64,000 nucleotides of DNA from Gammaproteobacteria bacterium (GCA_014337915.1 QUBU01000006.1:62001-126000), one strand, 5' to 3'; positions 17,271-25,837 are shown, counted from the stretch's first letter. Notes: generated by a model from the letters alone, not told the origin. Program-made: numbers and translations.

Positions 17271-17614
17271 GCGCGCCGGCTGTCGAGCTCGGCGCAGTCC
17301 CGGCACTGGGTGGCGGCCGGCCGGACCCTGAGGCGGCCGTCGCCGATCGGCTCGCCGCAGCTGACGCAGACGCCGTAGGTGCCGGCATCGAGGCGGCTGA
17401 TCGCCGCCTCGATTTCCGCGATCTGTTGCACCGCTTCGTTCTCCAGCGCCGAGACCACCGCCACGTTGCCCAGCTGCGCGGCCTGTTCGGCCGAGTCCTG
17501 CTCGAGCGGGTCGCGCGCATGCTCGTGGATCGTGGTCACCCGCTTCTGCAGGTCGGCCTTGTGCGCCAGCAGGCGCGTGCGGATTTCCTCGGTTTCCTTC
17601 GGTGATCGATCCAT
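17267..17614 (-). CDS. TraR/DksA-family zinc-finger protein
   Basis: This 115-residue DksA-type protein has an N-terminal coiled coil (about 5-70) and a C-terminal four-cysteine zinc finger, CVSCGEPIGDGRLRVRPAATQCRDC (described by its ends CVSC and CRDC). DksA homologues insert the coiled coil into the RNA polymerase secondary channel. The coiled-coil tip differs from the Asp-x-x-Asp-x-Ala of true DksA, so it may be a paralogue. It precedes the FixJ-like gene convergently in order but on the same strand, with a 31-bp gap. Confidence 0.85.
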   Translation of the reverse strand: MDRSPKETEEIRTRLLAHKADLQKRVTTIHEHARDPLEQDSAEQAAQLGNVAVVSALENEAVQQIAEIEAAISRLDAGTYGVCVSCGEPIGDGRLRVRPAATQCRDCAELDSRRA

Positions 17615-17645
17615 GATGGTCCCCGTGCGGCAGGCGGCCGCGTGC

Positions 17646-18254
17646 TCAGGGCTCCCGCGAGACCAGCAGCGACATGCGCACCAGGTCTGCCAGGGAACGG
17701 GCGTTCATCTTCTCCATGACGCGGGCGCGATGGATTTCCACCGTCCGCTGGCTGAGGCTCAGGTCCATGGCGATGACCTTGTTGGCCAGGCCGCGGACCA
17801 CGCAGTCCATGACCTCGCGTTCGCGCGGGGTCAGGCTCTGGAAGCGCTCGATGACACCGCGCCGGTAGTCCTCGTCCGAGCGGTGCTCCTGGTCCCAGGT
17901 GAGCGCCTGGTTGATGCGGTCGAGCAGTTCCTGGTCGCGGAACGGCTTCTGGATGAAGTCGAAGGCGCCGTGGTGCATGGCCTCCACGGCCATGGGCACA
18001 TCGCCGTGGCCGGTGACGAAGATGATCGGCACCGTGCAGTGCATGGTCTTGAGCTTCTGCTGCAGCTCCATGCCGCTCATGCCCGGCATGCGGATGTCGA
18101 GGACGATGCAGCCGGCCATGTTGGGGTCGTAGTCGTCGAGGAAGGCCTGGGCGGAGTCGAACAGGCGCGCCTTCTGGCCCATGGACCGCAGCAGCAGGCC
18201 GAGCGAGTCGCGCACCGCCTGGTCGTCATCGACGACGAATACCTTTGGTTCCAT
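17646..18254 (-). CDS. FixJ-type response regulator
   Basis: This 202-residue regulator has an N-terminal receiver domain (VFVVDDDQAVRDSL, phospho-Asp in GCIVLDIRMPGMSG, Lys in DFIQKPFRDQEL). A LuxR-type HTH follows (SLTPREREVMDCVVRGLANK through SQRTVEIHRARVMEK). The overall arrangement is that of FixJ. It lies 7 bp downstream of a PAS histidine kinase, so the pair is co-transcribed. FixJ proteins activate genes for low-oxygen metabolism; the targets here are unknown, but a Crp/Fnr regulator and cytochrome c genes lie in the window. Confidence 0.92.
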   Translation of the reverse strand: MEPKVFVVDDDQAVRDSLGLLLRSMGQKARLFDSAQAFLDDYDPNMAGCIVLDIRMPGMSGMELQQKLKTMHCTVPIIFVTGHGDVPMAVEAMHHGAFDFIQKPFRDQELLDRINQALTWDQEHRSDEDYRRGVIERFQSLTPREREVMDCVVRGLANKVIAMDLSLSQRTVEIHRARVMEKMNARSLADLVRMSLLVSREP

Positions 18255-18261
18255 CTTGGGC

Positions 18262-19434
18262 CTACTTTTCCAGTGCTGCCGGCAGCGTGAAGAAGAACGT
18301 CGCGCCGCCATCCGGGTTGTTGCTGCAGTCGAGTTTACCGCCATGGGCAGCAATGATGGAACGGCTGATCGCCAGGCCCATGCCCATGCCGGTGGGCTTG
18401 GTGGTGAAGAACGGCGTGAACAGCCGGTCGCGGACGCGCTCGTTGACGCCGTGGCCGCGGTCGCTGATCTCCACCCGGACCTCGCCCTCGGGGGTCGGCG
18501 CAGCCTGCAGCGTCAGCACGCGCTCGGCTTCGGGGATCTCGCCCATGGCATCCACGCCGTTGCGCAGGAGGTTCAGCACCACCTGCTGGATCTGCACGCC
18601 GTCGACGTTGATCATGGGCAGGTCCGGGGCGACGACGATGCGCAGGTCCACGCGGTTGCCGCGCGCGTCGAGTTCCGCCAGCGGCCGGATCTCCTCCAGC
18701 AGGTCGTCGAACACCACCACGCGCCGCAGCGATTCGCGGCTGCGGGTGAAGTTGCGCATGCGCTGGATGATCTGCCCGGCGCGATGTGCCTGGCCGCCGA
18801 TCTCGCGCAGCGCCGCGATGATGTCGGTGCGTGCCTCAGGGCCCTGGTCGAGCAGGCGCTGGCAGGCGGCGGTGTAGGTAGCGATGGCGGAGAGCGGCTG
18901 GTTGATTTCGTGGGCGATGGTCGCGGCCATCTCGCCCATGGTGGTCAGCCGACTGGCGTGCAGCATCTGCTCGCGATGCTTCAGGGCCTCCTCTTCCGCC
19001 TCTTTCTGCGCCGTCAGGTCGCGCATCAGGCCGACGAAGCGCCGGCCCTTCGCGGAGTGGGCCTCACCCACGGATAGCGAGGCCGGGAAGATGCTGCCGT
19101 CGCTACGGCGGGCGAGCACCTCACGGCCGAGGCCGATGATGTTGTGCCGGCCGGTACGCTTGTAGCGCTCCACGAAGGCCTGGTGCGCGCGGGCGTCCAT
19201 GGGCGCCATGAGCATGCCCAGCGGCTTGCCCAGCGCCTCGGCGGCGCTGAAGCCGAACATGGTCTCGGCCGCCTGGTTGAAGCGCAGCATGCGGCCGTCA
19301 TCGTCGATGACCACGATGGCATCCACCGCGGCATTGAGCAGCGCGTCGAACTCGCTGGCCTCGGCCGGGTTGGCCGGACTGCTTTGGCTGGCCGGACTGG
19401 GCATGGCGCCCTGGGTGGGGCCGGGTTCTGTCAC
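18262..19434 (-). CDS. FixL-like PAS sensor histidine kinase
   Basis: This 390-residue soluble kinase has no membrane helix. One PAS domain (about 30-140, ending FVGLMRDLTAQKEAEEE) is followed by a dimerisation/phospho-acceptor region (MGEMAATIAHEINQPLSAIA, His175). An HATPase domain completes it (QQVVLNLLRNGVDAM, GHGVN, GMGMGLAISRSII). The PAS resembles FixL (NIIGLGREV, SLSVGEAHS), but the position of the FixL haem histidine appears to be Asn98, with His97 next to it. Haem binding is therefore uncertain. Its start is GTG 19434, behind GGAGAG with good spacing; an earlier in-frame codon at 19569 is less likely. Confidence 0.88.
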   Translation of the reverse strand: MTEPGPTQGAMPSPASQSSPANPAEASEFDALLNAAVDAIVVIDDDGRMLRFNQAAETMFGFSAAEALGKPLGMLMAPMDARAHQAFVERYKRTGRHNIIGLGREVLARRSDGSIFPASLSVGEAHSAKGRRFVGLMRDLTAQKEAEEEALKHREQMLHASRLTTMGEMAATIAHEINQPLSAIATYTAACQRLLDQGPEARTDIIAALREIGGQAHRAGQIIQRMRNFTRSRESLRRVVVFDDLLEEIRPLAELDARGNRVDLRIVVAPDLPMINVDGVQIQQVVLNLLRNGVDAMGEIPEAERVLTLQAAPTPEGEVRVEISDRGHGVNERVRDRLFTPFFTTKPTGMGMGLAISRSIIAAHGGKLDCSNNPDGGATFFFTLPAALEK

Positions 19435-19687
19435 GTCTGGGGCTCTCCGGTTGGCAGGGCGCGGGGCGGGCAGAAGATACACCCGCCCGTCAGCCTGCGG
19501 CCAGCGGCCTGCCAGCGGGGTTATTGCGCGATGGGGGAGCGGACGGGGAGAATCGGGGGCAAGCGCCAATCACTGAATGAATGGACGGGGGAGCAATGGC
19601 GCCTGCCCCCGGAAGCGGCGGCCCGCGCGCTCAGCGCGGGCCGTTGAACCGGTGGCCAGCCCGGAATGTGGTTCCGTGGCCTGTCGT

Positions 19688-20644
19688 CTAGTGCAACTCC
19701 ATGAAATCCGTGGCCTGGGGCCGGTAGGTCACCGGGCTTTCGAAGCGCTTCGGCTTCACGACCAGCACGTCGCAGTGCAGCCGGTCGAGCACCTGCTCGG
19801 CGGTATGGCCGAGGATGGCGTCCTGCAGCCGTGAGCGGGCCACGGCGCCCATCACCGCCAGCTGAGCGTCGAGCTGGCGCGCGGCGGCGGGGATGGCTTC
19901 GGCCGCCGGTCCGCTGCGCAGCTGGGCCCGGGCCGCGTCGATGCCGCGGGCCGCGGCCAGGTCCCGCAGGCGGGCGGCATGCTCGGCCTGCAGCTCTGCG
20001 CCCAGCGCCTCTATCTCGGCGCCGACGGCCGGCCCGCCGGCGGTGGCGAACAGTGCCGAGCCGTCGTGGCAGTGCACGGCATGGGCTTCGCCGCCGAGTC
20101 CGGTGGCGAGCGTGCAGGCTTCATCGAGGATGTGGCGATCGAGGTCCGCTGGCTTGTCGTGTTCGTGCGTCGGGTCGACGAAGGCCACCACCCGCGGCGC
20201 GTCGTCCCAGGATGCACCGCGGACCAGCCACAGGGGCGCCGGGCAATCGCGGATCAGCTGCCAGTCCGTGTGGGTGACCAGCGCGCGGGCGATCGTCGGA
20301 TGATAGGTCGATTCTTTCATGACCAGTTGCGGCTCGCTGCGCAGCGTTTCGCGGATAATTGCCTCATGCAGTGGCCTGTCCCAGACCGCGTTCATCGTTA
20401 CTTCGACACCGGTGCAGTCCCGCGCCAGGCGCTGCAGGACGCCGAGCTGCCGGCGCAGCAGCGCGCGGCGCACCTCCTGCGGATCGGCGCTGCGCGGCAG
20501 CCGCGCGGGCAGGCCGCCATGCATGCAGGCCAGCAGCCGCAGCTCCATACCGAGGCGGCGCGCCACGCTGGCACCACGCGCCACGGCCGGCTGTTCGGTT
20601 GCCGCCGGGTCGACGACCACGAGGATCCTGTGCACCCTGGCCAA
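19688..20644 (-). CDS. Tandem universal stress protein (UspE-like)
   Basis: This 318-residue protein holds two Usp domains. The first (HRILVVVDPAATEQPAVARG) lacks the ATP-binding glycines. The second ends in the ATP-binding pattern GAVARSRLQDAILGHTAEQVLDRLHCDVLVVK. The layout is that of UspE/YdaA proteins. No ATG lies near the start. TTG 20644 has GGGGAG eight bases upstream and is preferred over GTG 20635. It is encoded alone, divergently from the molybdenum-related gene. Such genes are often induced under oxygen limitation or stress, which would suit the neighbouring FixL/FixJ-like pair. Confidence 0.85.
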   Translation of the reverse strand: MARVHRILVVVDPAATEQPAVARGASVARRLGMELRLLACMHGGLPARLPRSADPQEVRRALLRRQLGVLQRLARDCTGVEVTMNAVWDRPLHEAIIRETLRSEPQLVMKESTYHPTIARALVTHTDWQLIRDCPAPLWLVRGASWDDAPRVVAFVDPTHEHDKPADLDRHILDEACTLATGLGGEAHAVHCHDGSALFATAGGPAVGAEIEALGAELQAEHAARLRDLAAARGIDAARAQLRSGPAAEAIPAAARQLDAQLAVMGAVARSRLQDAILGHTAEQVLDRLHCDVLVVKPKRFESPVTYRPQATDFMELH

Positions 20645-20808
20645 GTCGTGAACTCCCCGTGCATCCCGTCCGGAGCCCACCAGTCCCTGTCTTCTTCTAC
20701 GCCGCTCGCGAAGGCTTCGGCATACGCTGAACCGCGTACCCGACTGCGGCGAATACGGATTGATGGCAGCACCGCTTTCAGGCAAGCGGCTGGCCATGGT
20801 GCTTGACC

Positions 20809-21405
20809 ATGGCGCCTGACCTGCCGGCACCACCGCTGGCCGGCCTGGTGCTCGCTGCGGGCGGTGCCAGCCGCTTCGGTGGCCCGAAGCAACTGGCTCT
20901 GGTGGCGGGGCTGCCGCTGGTCGGGCGCGCGGTGGCGCTGGCACTCGGCTGCTGCGACGCCGGCGTCGTGGTGGTCACCGGGGGCCACGCCCCGGCCGTG
21001 GAGCGCGCGCTGGCGGGCCAGCCCGTCCGGCTGCAGCACAACCCGGCCTGGGCCGAAGGGCTCGCCGGCTCGCTGCGCCTTGGACTCGAAGCGCTGCCGG
21101 CCGCTTCCGGCGCCTGCCTGGTCCTGCTCTGCGACCAGCCCGGCATCGAGGCCGCCGACCTTGCCCGGCTGGTGGCCGCCTGGCGCGCTGCGCCGGAGCG
21201 GATGGCGGCTGCGCACTACGCCGGCGCGCCCGGCGTGCCGGCCATCTTCCCGCGCCACAGCTGGCCGGCGCTGATGCGGCTGCAGGGCGATCGCGGTGCC
21301 AGCGGCCTGCTGGCCGCCGCGGCAACCCTCACGACCGTGCCCATGCCGTCAGCCGCGTCGGATATCGACACGCGCGCCGACCTCGAGCGCTGGAGCGGCC
21401 GCTGA
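20809..21405 (+). CDS. MobA/MocA-like nucleotidyltransferase
   Basis: This 198-residue protein has the molybdenum-cofactor nucleotidyltransferase signature LAAGGASRFGGPKQLALV near its start and the metal-binding Asp in VLLCDQPGIEAADL. The C-terminal part (GVPAIFPRHSWPAL, GDRGASGLL) is typical of MocA-like enzymes, which attach CMP or GMP to molybdopterin. It lies ahead of moaD and moaE, which supports that job. ATG 20809 is preferred to the TTG at 20803. Confidence 0.82.
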   Translation: MAPDLPAPPLAGLVLAAGGASRFGGPKQLALVAGLPLVGRAVALALGCCDAGVVVVTGGHAPAVERALAGQPVRLQHNPAWAEGLAGSLRLGLEALPAASGACLVLLCDQPGIEAADLARLVAAWRAAPERMAAAHYAGAPGVPAIFPRHSWPALMRLQGDRGASGLLAAAATLTTVPMPSAASDIDTRADLERWSGR

Positions 21406-21490
21406 GCCGCGCCCTGCCTTGCCGTTCCCGCGGGCCGGGGTGTACCTTCTCGCGCCTTGGCAGGAAGCCGTCGTGACGGGAAAGGGAACC

Positions 21491-21730
21491 ATGGCACGCG
21501 TGCGTGTGGAGTACTTTGCGCTACTGCGTGAGCACACCGGGCGGGGTGCCGAGGAAGTCCACACGCAGGCCGCCACCGCCCGCGCGCTGTTCAGCGAACT
21601 CGATGCGCGCTACGGTTTCCCGCGCCTGCCAAGCCTCAAGCTGGCGATCAACGACGAGTTCCGCGACTGGGACAGCCCGGTGGCGGACGGCGACACCATC
21701 GTCTTCATCCCGCCGGTGGCCGGCGGCTAG
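21491..21730 (+). CDS. moaD: Molybdopterin synthase small subunit MoaD
   Basis: This 79-residue ubiquitin-like sulfur carrier ends in the required Gly-Gly (PPVAGG), which is thiocarboxylated by MoeB. The beta-grasp strands VRVEYFALLREHTG and DTIVFIPPVAGG are intact. It is followed 4 bp later by moaE, its partner subunit. Confidence 0.93.
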   Translation: MARVRVEYFALLREHTGRGAEEVHTQAATARALFSELDARYGFPRLPSLKLAINDEFRDWDSPVADGDTIVFIPPVAGG

Positions 21731-21734
21731 CCGC

Positions 21735-22166
21735 GTGGACGCCGGCTTCTCCTTCTCCCGCGAAGCGCTGGACCCGGCCGCGCTCGCCCGGTTGCTCGCC
21801 GATGACAGCTGCGGTGCGCTGGTGACCTTCGACGGCCGCGTGCGCGACCACAACGAGGGACGGCGGGTACTGCGCCTGGAATACGAGGGCTACGAGGCGC
21901 TGGCGGTGAAGGAGGGCGGCCGGGTGCTCGACGAGGCGCTGGCGCGCTTCGCCATCGTGCAGGCGCGCTGCGTGCATCGCCTCGGGCCGCTGGCGCTTGG
22001 CGAGGTGGCGGTATGGGTGGGCGTCAGCGCCCATCATCGCGGCGATGCCTTCGCCGCCTGCCGCTACATCATCGACGAAGTGAAGGACCGGGTGCCGATC
22101 TGGAAGAAGGAGTTCTACGCCGACGGCGACTCCGGCTGGATCAACTGCGAAGTGCGCCAGGCGTAG
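21735..22166 (+). CDS. moaE: Molybdopterin synthase large subunit MoaE
   Basis: This 143-residue catalytic subunit converts precursor Z to molybdopterin. Recognisable elements are FDGRVRDHNEGRRVLRLEYEG, the His-containing VSAHHRGDAF and the catalytic Lys region RVPIWKKEFYADGDSGWI. It starts at GTG 21735, close behind moaD. The remaining Moco genes are not in the window. Confidence 0.93.
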   Translation: MDAGFSFSREALDPAALARLLADDSCGALVTFDGRVRDHNEGRRVLRLEYEGYEALAVKEGGRVLDEALARFAIVQARCVHRLGPLALGEVAVWVGVSAHHRGDAFAACRYIIDEVKDRVPIWKKEFYADGDSGWINCEVRQA

Positions 22167-22189
22167 GCGGGTGACCGGGCGCTGGCCGC

Positions 22190-22996
22190 TCAGCGCCGGC
22201 GTGCGCGCGCTCCCAGCACGCCGAGGGCCGAGACCAGCAGCCAGGCCGCGGCCGGCAACGGCACCAGCGCTGGCGGATCGCCGGTACCGGCGGCGACGTC
22301 GTCCCAGTACGCATCGCCCGTGAGCATCAGGTACTGCGACAGCGGGCCGGAGGCCGTGTAGTAGCGGCTGAAGCTGACATCGACGTCAGCGCCGCTGATG
22401 CTGAAATCGATGCAGCGCCCCTCGGCACCCGGCCCGATGCCGCAGTTGTCGGCGCTGGCATCGTGGACCATGCGCACCAGCAGCCACTGGTCGAGCGCGT
22501 CCGCCCCGAGGCTCGGCAGCGTCGCCGGCGGCTGGCCGGGGATCGCGGATTCGAACGAGGGCGTGCCCGTGCCCGAGATCTCCAGGTACCAGCCCCAGGT
22601 CGGCATCGCCAGGCGCGCGCCGACGCCGCCCGAATCCACGCGCACCCGGGCCTGCACCCACCAGTCGGAGGCGTAGCCCGTCGGGAAGGTGATCGAGGCC
22701 GACGGGTAGTCGCCCTGGGTCGCCGGATCGAGCGAGTGGGTCGCGCCGGTCGCCAGGCTGCCGCCCGAGCGCAGCGACTGCGTGCCGCTGAAAGCCTGCG
22801 CGTCGGAGATCGAGCCTGGCGAGTAGCCACCCCAGCCGCCCTGGCCGGCGCTGTACGGCGGGCTGCCGCCGATCGCGCCGACGACGTATGCCGGGCCCTC
22901 GAAGCCGACGCTGAGCGTGGTGATGGTGGCGGCCGATGCGACCATTGCCGGCGACGCGGCCAGCAATCCCGTGAGGATGACGGCGATGCGATCCAT
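22190..22996 (-). CDS. Secreted VPLPA-CTERM protein
   Basis: This 268-residue exported protein starts with a signal peptide (MDRIAVILTGLLAASPAMVASA). Its body is Gly/Ser/Thr-rich with Trp repeats. It has one likely disulfide (DNCGIGPGAEGRC) and ends in VPLPAAAWLLVSALGVLG followed by Arg-rich residues. That tail is the VPLPA variant of PEP-CTERM sorting signals, cut by an exosortase. No exosortase is in the window. The body may be a concanavalin-like or carbohydrate-binding fold, which I cannot confirm. It is convergent with moaE. Confidence 0.75.
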   Translation of the reverse strand: MDRIAVILTGLLAASPAMVASAATITTLSVGFEGPAYVVGAIGGSPPYSAGQGGWGGYSPGSISDAQAFSGTQSLRSGGSLATGATHSLDPATQGDYPSASITFPTGYASDWWVQARVRVDSGGVGARLAMPTWGWYLEISGTGTPSFESAIPGQPPATLPSLGADALDQWLLVRMVHDASADNCGIGPGAEGRCIDFSISGADVDVSFSRYYTASGPLSQYLMLTGDAYWDDVAAGTGDPPALVPLPAAAWLLVSALGVLGARARRR

Positions 22997-23198
22997 GGCT
23001 GATCTCCCCGGAGCGCCCCGCGCTCCTGCGACATGCATGTCGTCTGCTTATGTGGGGACTGCGATCCTGCTGCCACCGGCCGTCGCCGCAAGGCAGCTTG
23101 TGGCCAACGCTACGCCCGGCCGGGCCGCGCTGCAATGGCGGCGTGCTGGAGGAGACATAATGCCGTTGATGGCGGTGACGCCGGCGCCCGACCCGCGC

Positions 23199-23546
23199 TC
23201 AGATCTCGGTGTATTTCCTGCTGTTGCCGCGCGACTTGTCGACGGGATACTTCGACGCGTTGACCAGGATCTTTGCCTGGGCGGACTCCAACAGATCGAC
23301 ACCCAGCTGGTCCGCGAGCCGCACCAGGTAAAGCAGGACGTCGGCGAGTTCCTCGCGGATGCCGGCCAGTTCCTCAGCGGTCGGATGCCTCGATTGCTCT
23401 TCGGAGCGCCACTGGAAGTGCTCCATCAGCTCGGCGGCTTCCACGCTGAGCGCCATCGCCAGGTTCTTGGGCGAGTGGAACTGCTCCCAGTCGCGTTCGG
23501 CAGCGAACTCACGGAGTGAGTCGCGCAGGGCGTCAAGCTCCGGCAT
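23199..23546 (-). CDS. MazG-like nucleotide pyrophosphohydrolase
   Basis: This 115-residue protein is an all-alpha NTP pyrophosphatase of the MazG/dCTPase class (RS21-C6-like). The metal-binding residues are seen in LSVEAAELMEHFQW and IREELADVLLYLVRLADQLGVDL. It removes pyrophosphate from nucleotides, probably non-canonical ones. It lies 10 bp after the DsbA-like gene on the same strand. Confidence 0.85.
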   Translation of the reverse strand: MPELDALRDSLREFAAERDWEQFHSPKNLAMALSVEAAELMEHFQWRSEEQSRHPTAEELAGIREELADVLLYLVRLADQLGVDLLESAQAKILVNASKYPVDKSRGNSRKYTEI

Positions 23547-23556
23547 GGGCAGCGCC

Positions 23557-24414
23557 TCAGCGCCGCCGCTCGCGCTCCACCAGCTCGTTGGCGACGGCGA
23601 GCATGTCTTCGAGGCTCTTGATGCCCGGTGCGTCGGTGCTGTACTTGCCGTCGACGATCAGCAGCGGCACGCTGCGCACGTCGTAGCGCGCAGTCAGTTC
23701 CTTGGCGCGCTTCAGCTGGCTCTCGACGGCAAAGGAGCGGAAGGTCTTGCGGAAGTCGTCGGCGCTGACGCCGAATCTGGCGAAGAACGCCTGGATCTCA
23801 TCCTCGGTGGTCAGCATGTGCTTTTCGACGTGCATCTCGCGGAAGATGGCGGAGTGCATCTCCTCGATCTTCCCGAGCGCCACTGCGGTGTAGTACAGCC
23901 TGGCGTGGATCTGGTGGGTAGGGTTCCACATCACCGGCAGGCGCACGAAGCTGACGTCGGCAGGGAGTTTCTTCACCCAGTCCTGCAGCAGCGGGTCGAA
24001 CTGGTAGCAGTGCGGGCAGCCGTACCAGAAGGCTTCGGTGACTTCGATCTTGCCGGGCGCGCCGGTGGTGCCCTGGGCGGTGGTCAGCACCTTGAAGTCG
24101 GTGCCTTCCTTGAAGCGCCAGTTCGGCTCGCCGGCCGGGGTGGCGGCGCTGGCGAGCTTCAGCTGCTCGCCGCCGGTATCGCTGGCGGCGGATTCCTGGA
24201 CACCGGCCGTGGCGGGGGTCGCGGCCGGCTTCGCTTCCTCGGCCGCAGGCGCTGTCGCCGGCGGCGCGCTTTCAGCCGCCGGTGCGGGTGCTGGGGCGGA
24301 CGGCGCGGAGCTGCCGTTGCTCGAGGGTGAGCCGCAGGCGGCGAGCAGGCCGACCACCAGGGCGAGGAAGGCGTGGCGGAAGCGGGACGGGACTGGGCGG
24401 TTGGCGTTCAGCAT
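23557..24414 (-). CDS. Lipoprotein thiol:disulfide interchange protein (DsbA-like)
   Basis: This 285-residue protein joins a lipoprotein signal (LVVGLLAACGS, lipobox Cys27) to a long Ala/Pro/Glu-rich linker (about 30-90) and a thioredoxin-like DsbA domain. The domain contains the active-site CPHC motif (AFWYGCPHCYQFDPLL) and the cis-Pro region VRSVPLLIVDGKY. Ordinary DsbA proteins are soluble and about 210 residues, so this one is anchored to a membrane by an extended tether. It probably oxidises exported proteins. Its neighbour cytochrome c4 is also a periplasmic thiol-rich product. Confidence 0.87.
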   Translation of the reverse strand: MLNANRPVPSRFRHAFLALVVGLLAACGSPSSNGSSAPSAPAPAPAAESAPPATAPAAEEAKPAATPATAGVQESAASDTGGEQLKLASAATPAGEPNWRFKEGTDFKVLTTAQGTTGAPGKIEVTEAFWYGCPHCYQFDPLLQDWVKKLPADVSFVRLPVMWNPTHQIHARLYYTAVALGKIEEMHSAIFREMHVEKHMLTTEDEIQAFFARFGVSADDFRKTFRSFAVESQLKRAKELTARYDVRSVPLLIVDGKYSTDAPGIKSLEDMLAVANELVERERRR

Positions 24415-24446
24415 GATTCGGCTTCTCCTGGCCAGCGATGCGGCCT

Positions 24447-25085
24447 TCAGCGCAGGCCCTGCACGTAGGACGCCACGGCATCGATTTCGGCGTCGGTGAG
24501 TTGCGCGGCGGTGTTGCGCATCATCTGGTTCAGGTCGGAGCTGCGCTGGCCGGCGCGATAGGCGCGCAGCTGCGCGGCGACGTAGGGAGCGTGCTGCCCG
24601 GCGATGGCCGGGTAGCCGGCCGGTGCATTGCCGGCGCCGTCGGGTCCATGGCAGGACAGGCAGGCGGCGACGCTGGTTTCCTTGTTGCCGCCGCGGAACA
24701 GGCGCTCACCGGCGCTCGCGTCCTGCGCGGTCGCGGTGCCCGGACGCGGCTTGCTGGCTGCGAAGTACGCGGCGAGATCCTGGATGTCCTGGTCGCTGAG
24801 GGCGGCGGCCTGGGCGGTCATGAGCACGTTGCTGCGCTCGCCGCTCTTGAAGGCATGCAGGGTGCGCTCGAGGTAGGCGGGGTTCTGTCCGGCGAGGCTT
24901 GGCCATTCGGGGTTCACGCTGTTGCCATCGACGCCGTGGCAGGCGGCGCAGACCACGGCCTTGGTCTGTCCCGCCTCGGCTGAGCCAGCGGCGCTGGCGG
25001 CGTTGGCGCCCATCAGGAAGCAGGCCAGCAAGGCCCAGGCGCCGGTGGCGGCTGGCGTGGAAAGGCTACGGCGCATCGATGTCAT
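24447..25085 (-). CDS. Dihaem cytochrome c4
   Basis: This 212-residue periplasmic cytochrome has a signal peptide (GAWALLACFLMGANAASA) and two haem motifs, CAACH and CLSCH. Each is in a domain ending with Met-containing loops (RSNVLMTAQAAALS and LNQMMRNTAAQLTD). This two-domain pattern is cytochrome c4, a carrier to terminal oxidases. It starts at ATG 25085. The divergent engB gene starts 168 bp away. Confidence 0.9.
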   Translation of the reverse strand: MTSMRRSLSTPAATGAWALLACFLMGANAASAAGSAEAGQTKAVVCAACHGVDGNSVNPEWPSLAGQNPAYLERTLHAFKSGERSNVLMTAQAAALSDQDIQDLAAYFAASKPRPGTATAQDASAGERLFRGGNKETSVAACLSCHGPDGAGNAPAGYPAIAGQHAPYVAAQLRAYRAGQRSSDLNQMMRNTAAQLTDAEIDAVASYVQGLR

Positions 25086-25252
25086 GGGGTCGCCTGCTCT
25101 GGTGGTCTGGAAAAAAGGGCGCCGCGATGCTCGTGCTAGACTCGGCGCGGCGCCGCATTCTACACCAATGCCCCCAGCATGCAGGCGCCGTGGGTGGGTG
25201 CCGGCGCCGGGCATTCCGCAGCCGATCAACCCGCAGCTTGCCGCGAGCATCC

Positions 25253-25837
25253 ATGGCTGGTTTTCCCGAAGCCCGGTTCCTCAGCAGCGCCAACCAGCCC
25301 GCCCAGTTCCTGTCCGACGCGGGTGCCGAGGTCGCGTTCGCCGGCCGGTCGAACTCGGGAAAGTCCAGCGCCATCAATGCCATCACCAACCGCCGGCAGC
25401 TGGCACGCGCCAGCCGCACGCCGGGGCGCACCCAGCTGGTGAATTTCTTCCAGCTGGAGGCGGACAGGCGGGTGGTCGACCTGCCCGGCTACGGTTTCGC
25501 GCGCGTGACCGAAGCCATGCAGGCGCACTGGCGGCAACTGCTGGAGACCTACTTCCGTTCGCGGGGTTCGCTGCGAGGGCTGTTCCTCACCGTGGACAGC
25601 CGCCGCGGGCTGGGGCCGCTGGACCTGCAGATGCTCGGCTGGTGTGCGGCGCTCGGGAGGCCGGTGCACGTGCTGCTGACCAAGGCGGACAAGCTCGGCC
25701 GGGCCGAGGCGGCCGCGACGCTGAAGGCGGCCACGGTGGCGGCCGGGCCGGCGGTCACGGTGCAGCTGTTCTCGGCAACCACCGGCGATGGCGTCGATGC
25801 GGCCCGGGCGCGGCTGCGCCAGTTCCTGCAGGGCTAG
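25253..25837 (+). CDS. engB: Ribosome-biogenesis GTPase EngB (YihA/YsxC)
   Basis: This 194-residue GTPase contributes to large-subunit assembly. G1 is GRSNSGKSS, G3 is DLPGYGFARV and G4 is TKAD in LLTKADKLG. Its length is typical. ATG 25253 is preferred over the upstream TTG at 25239. The engB-polA tail-to-tail arrangement with a shared intergenic hairpin is common in gammaproteobacteria. Confidence 0.92.
   Translation: MAGFPEARFLSSANQPAQFLSDAGAEVAFAGRSNSGKSSAINAITNRRQLARASRTPGRTQLVNFFQLEADRRVVDLPGYGFARVTEAMQAHWRQLLETYFRSRGSLRGLFLTVDSRRGLGPLDLQMLGWCAALGRPVHVLLTKADKLGRAEAAATLKAATVAAGPAVTVQLFSATTGDGVDAARARLRQFLQG

Noticed and set aside
22177-22197. A 7-bp hairpin between moaE and the VPLPA gene
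   Set aside because: It overlaps the end of the VPLPA coding sequence and lacks a T-run; too weak to call a terminator.
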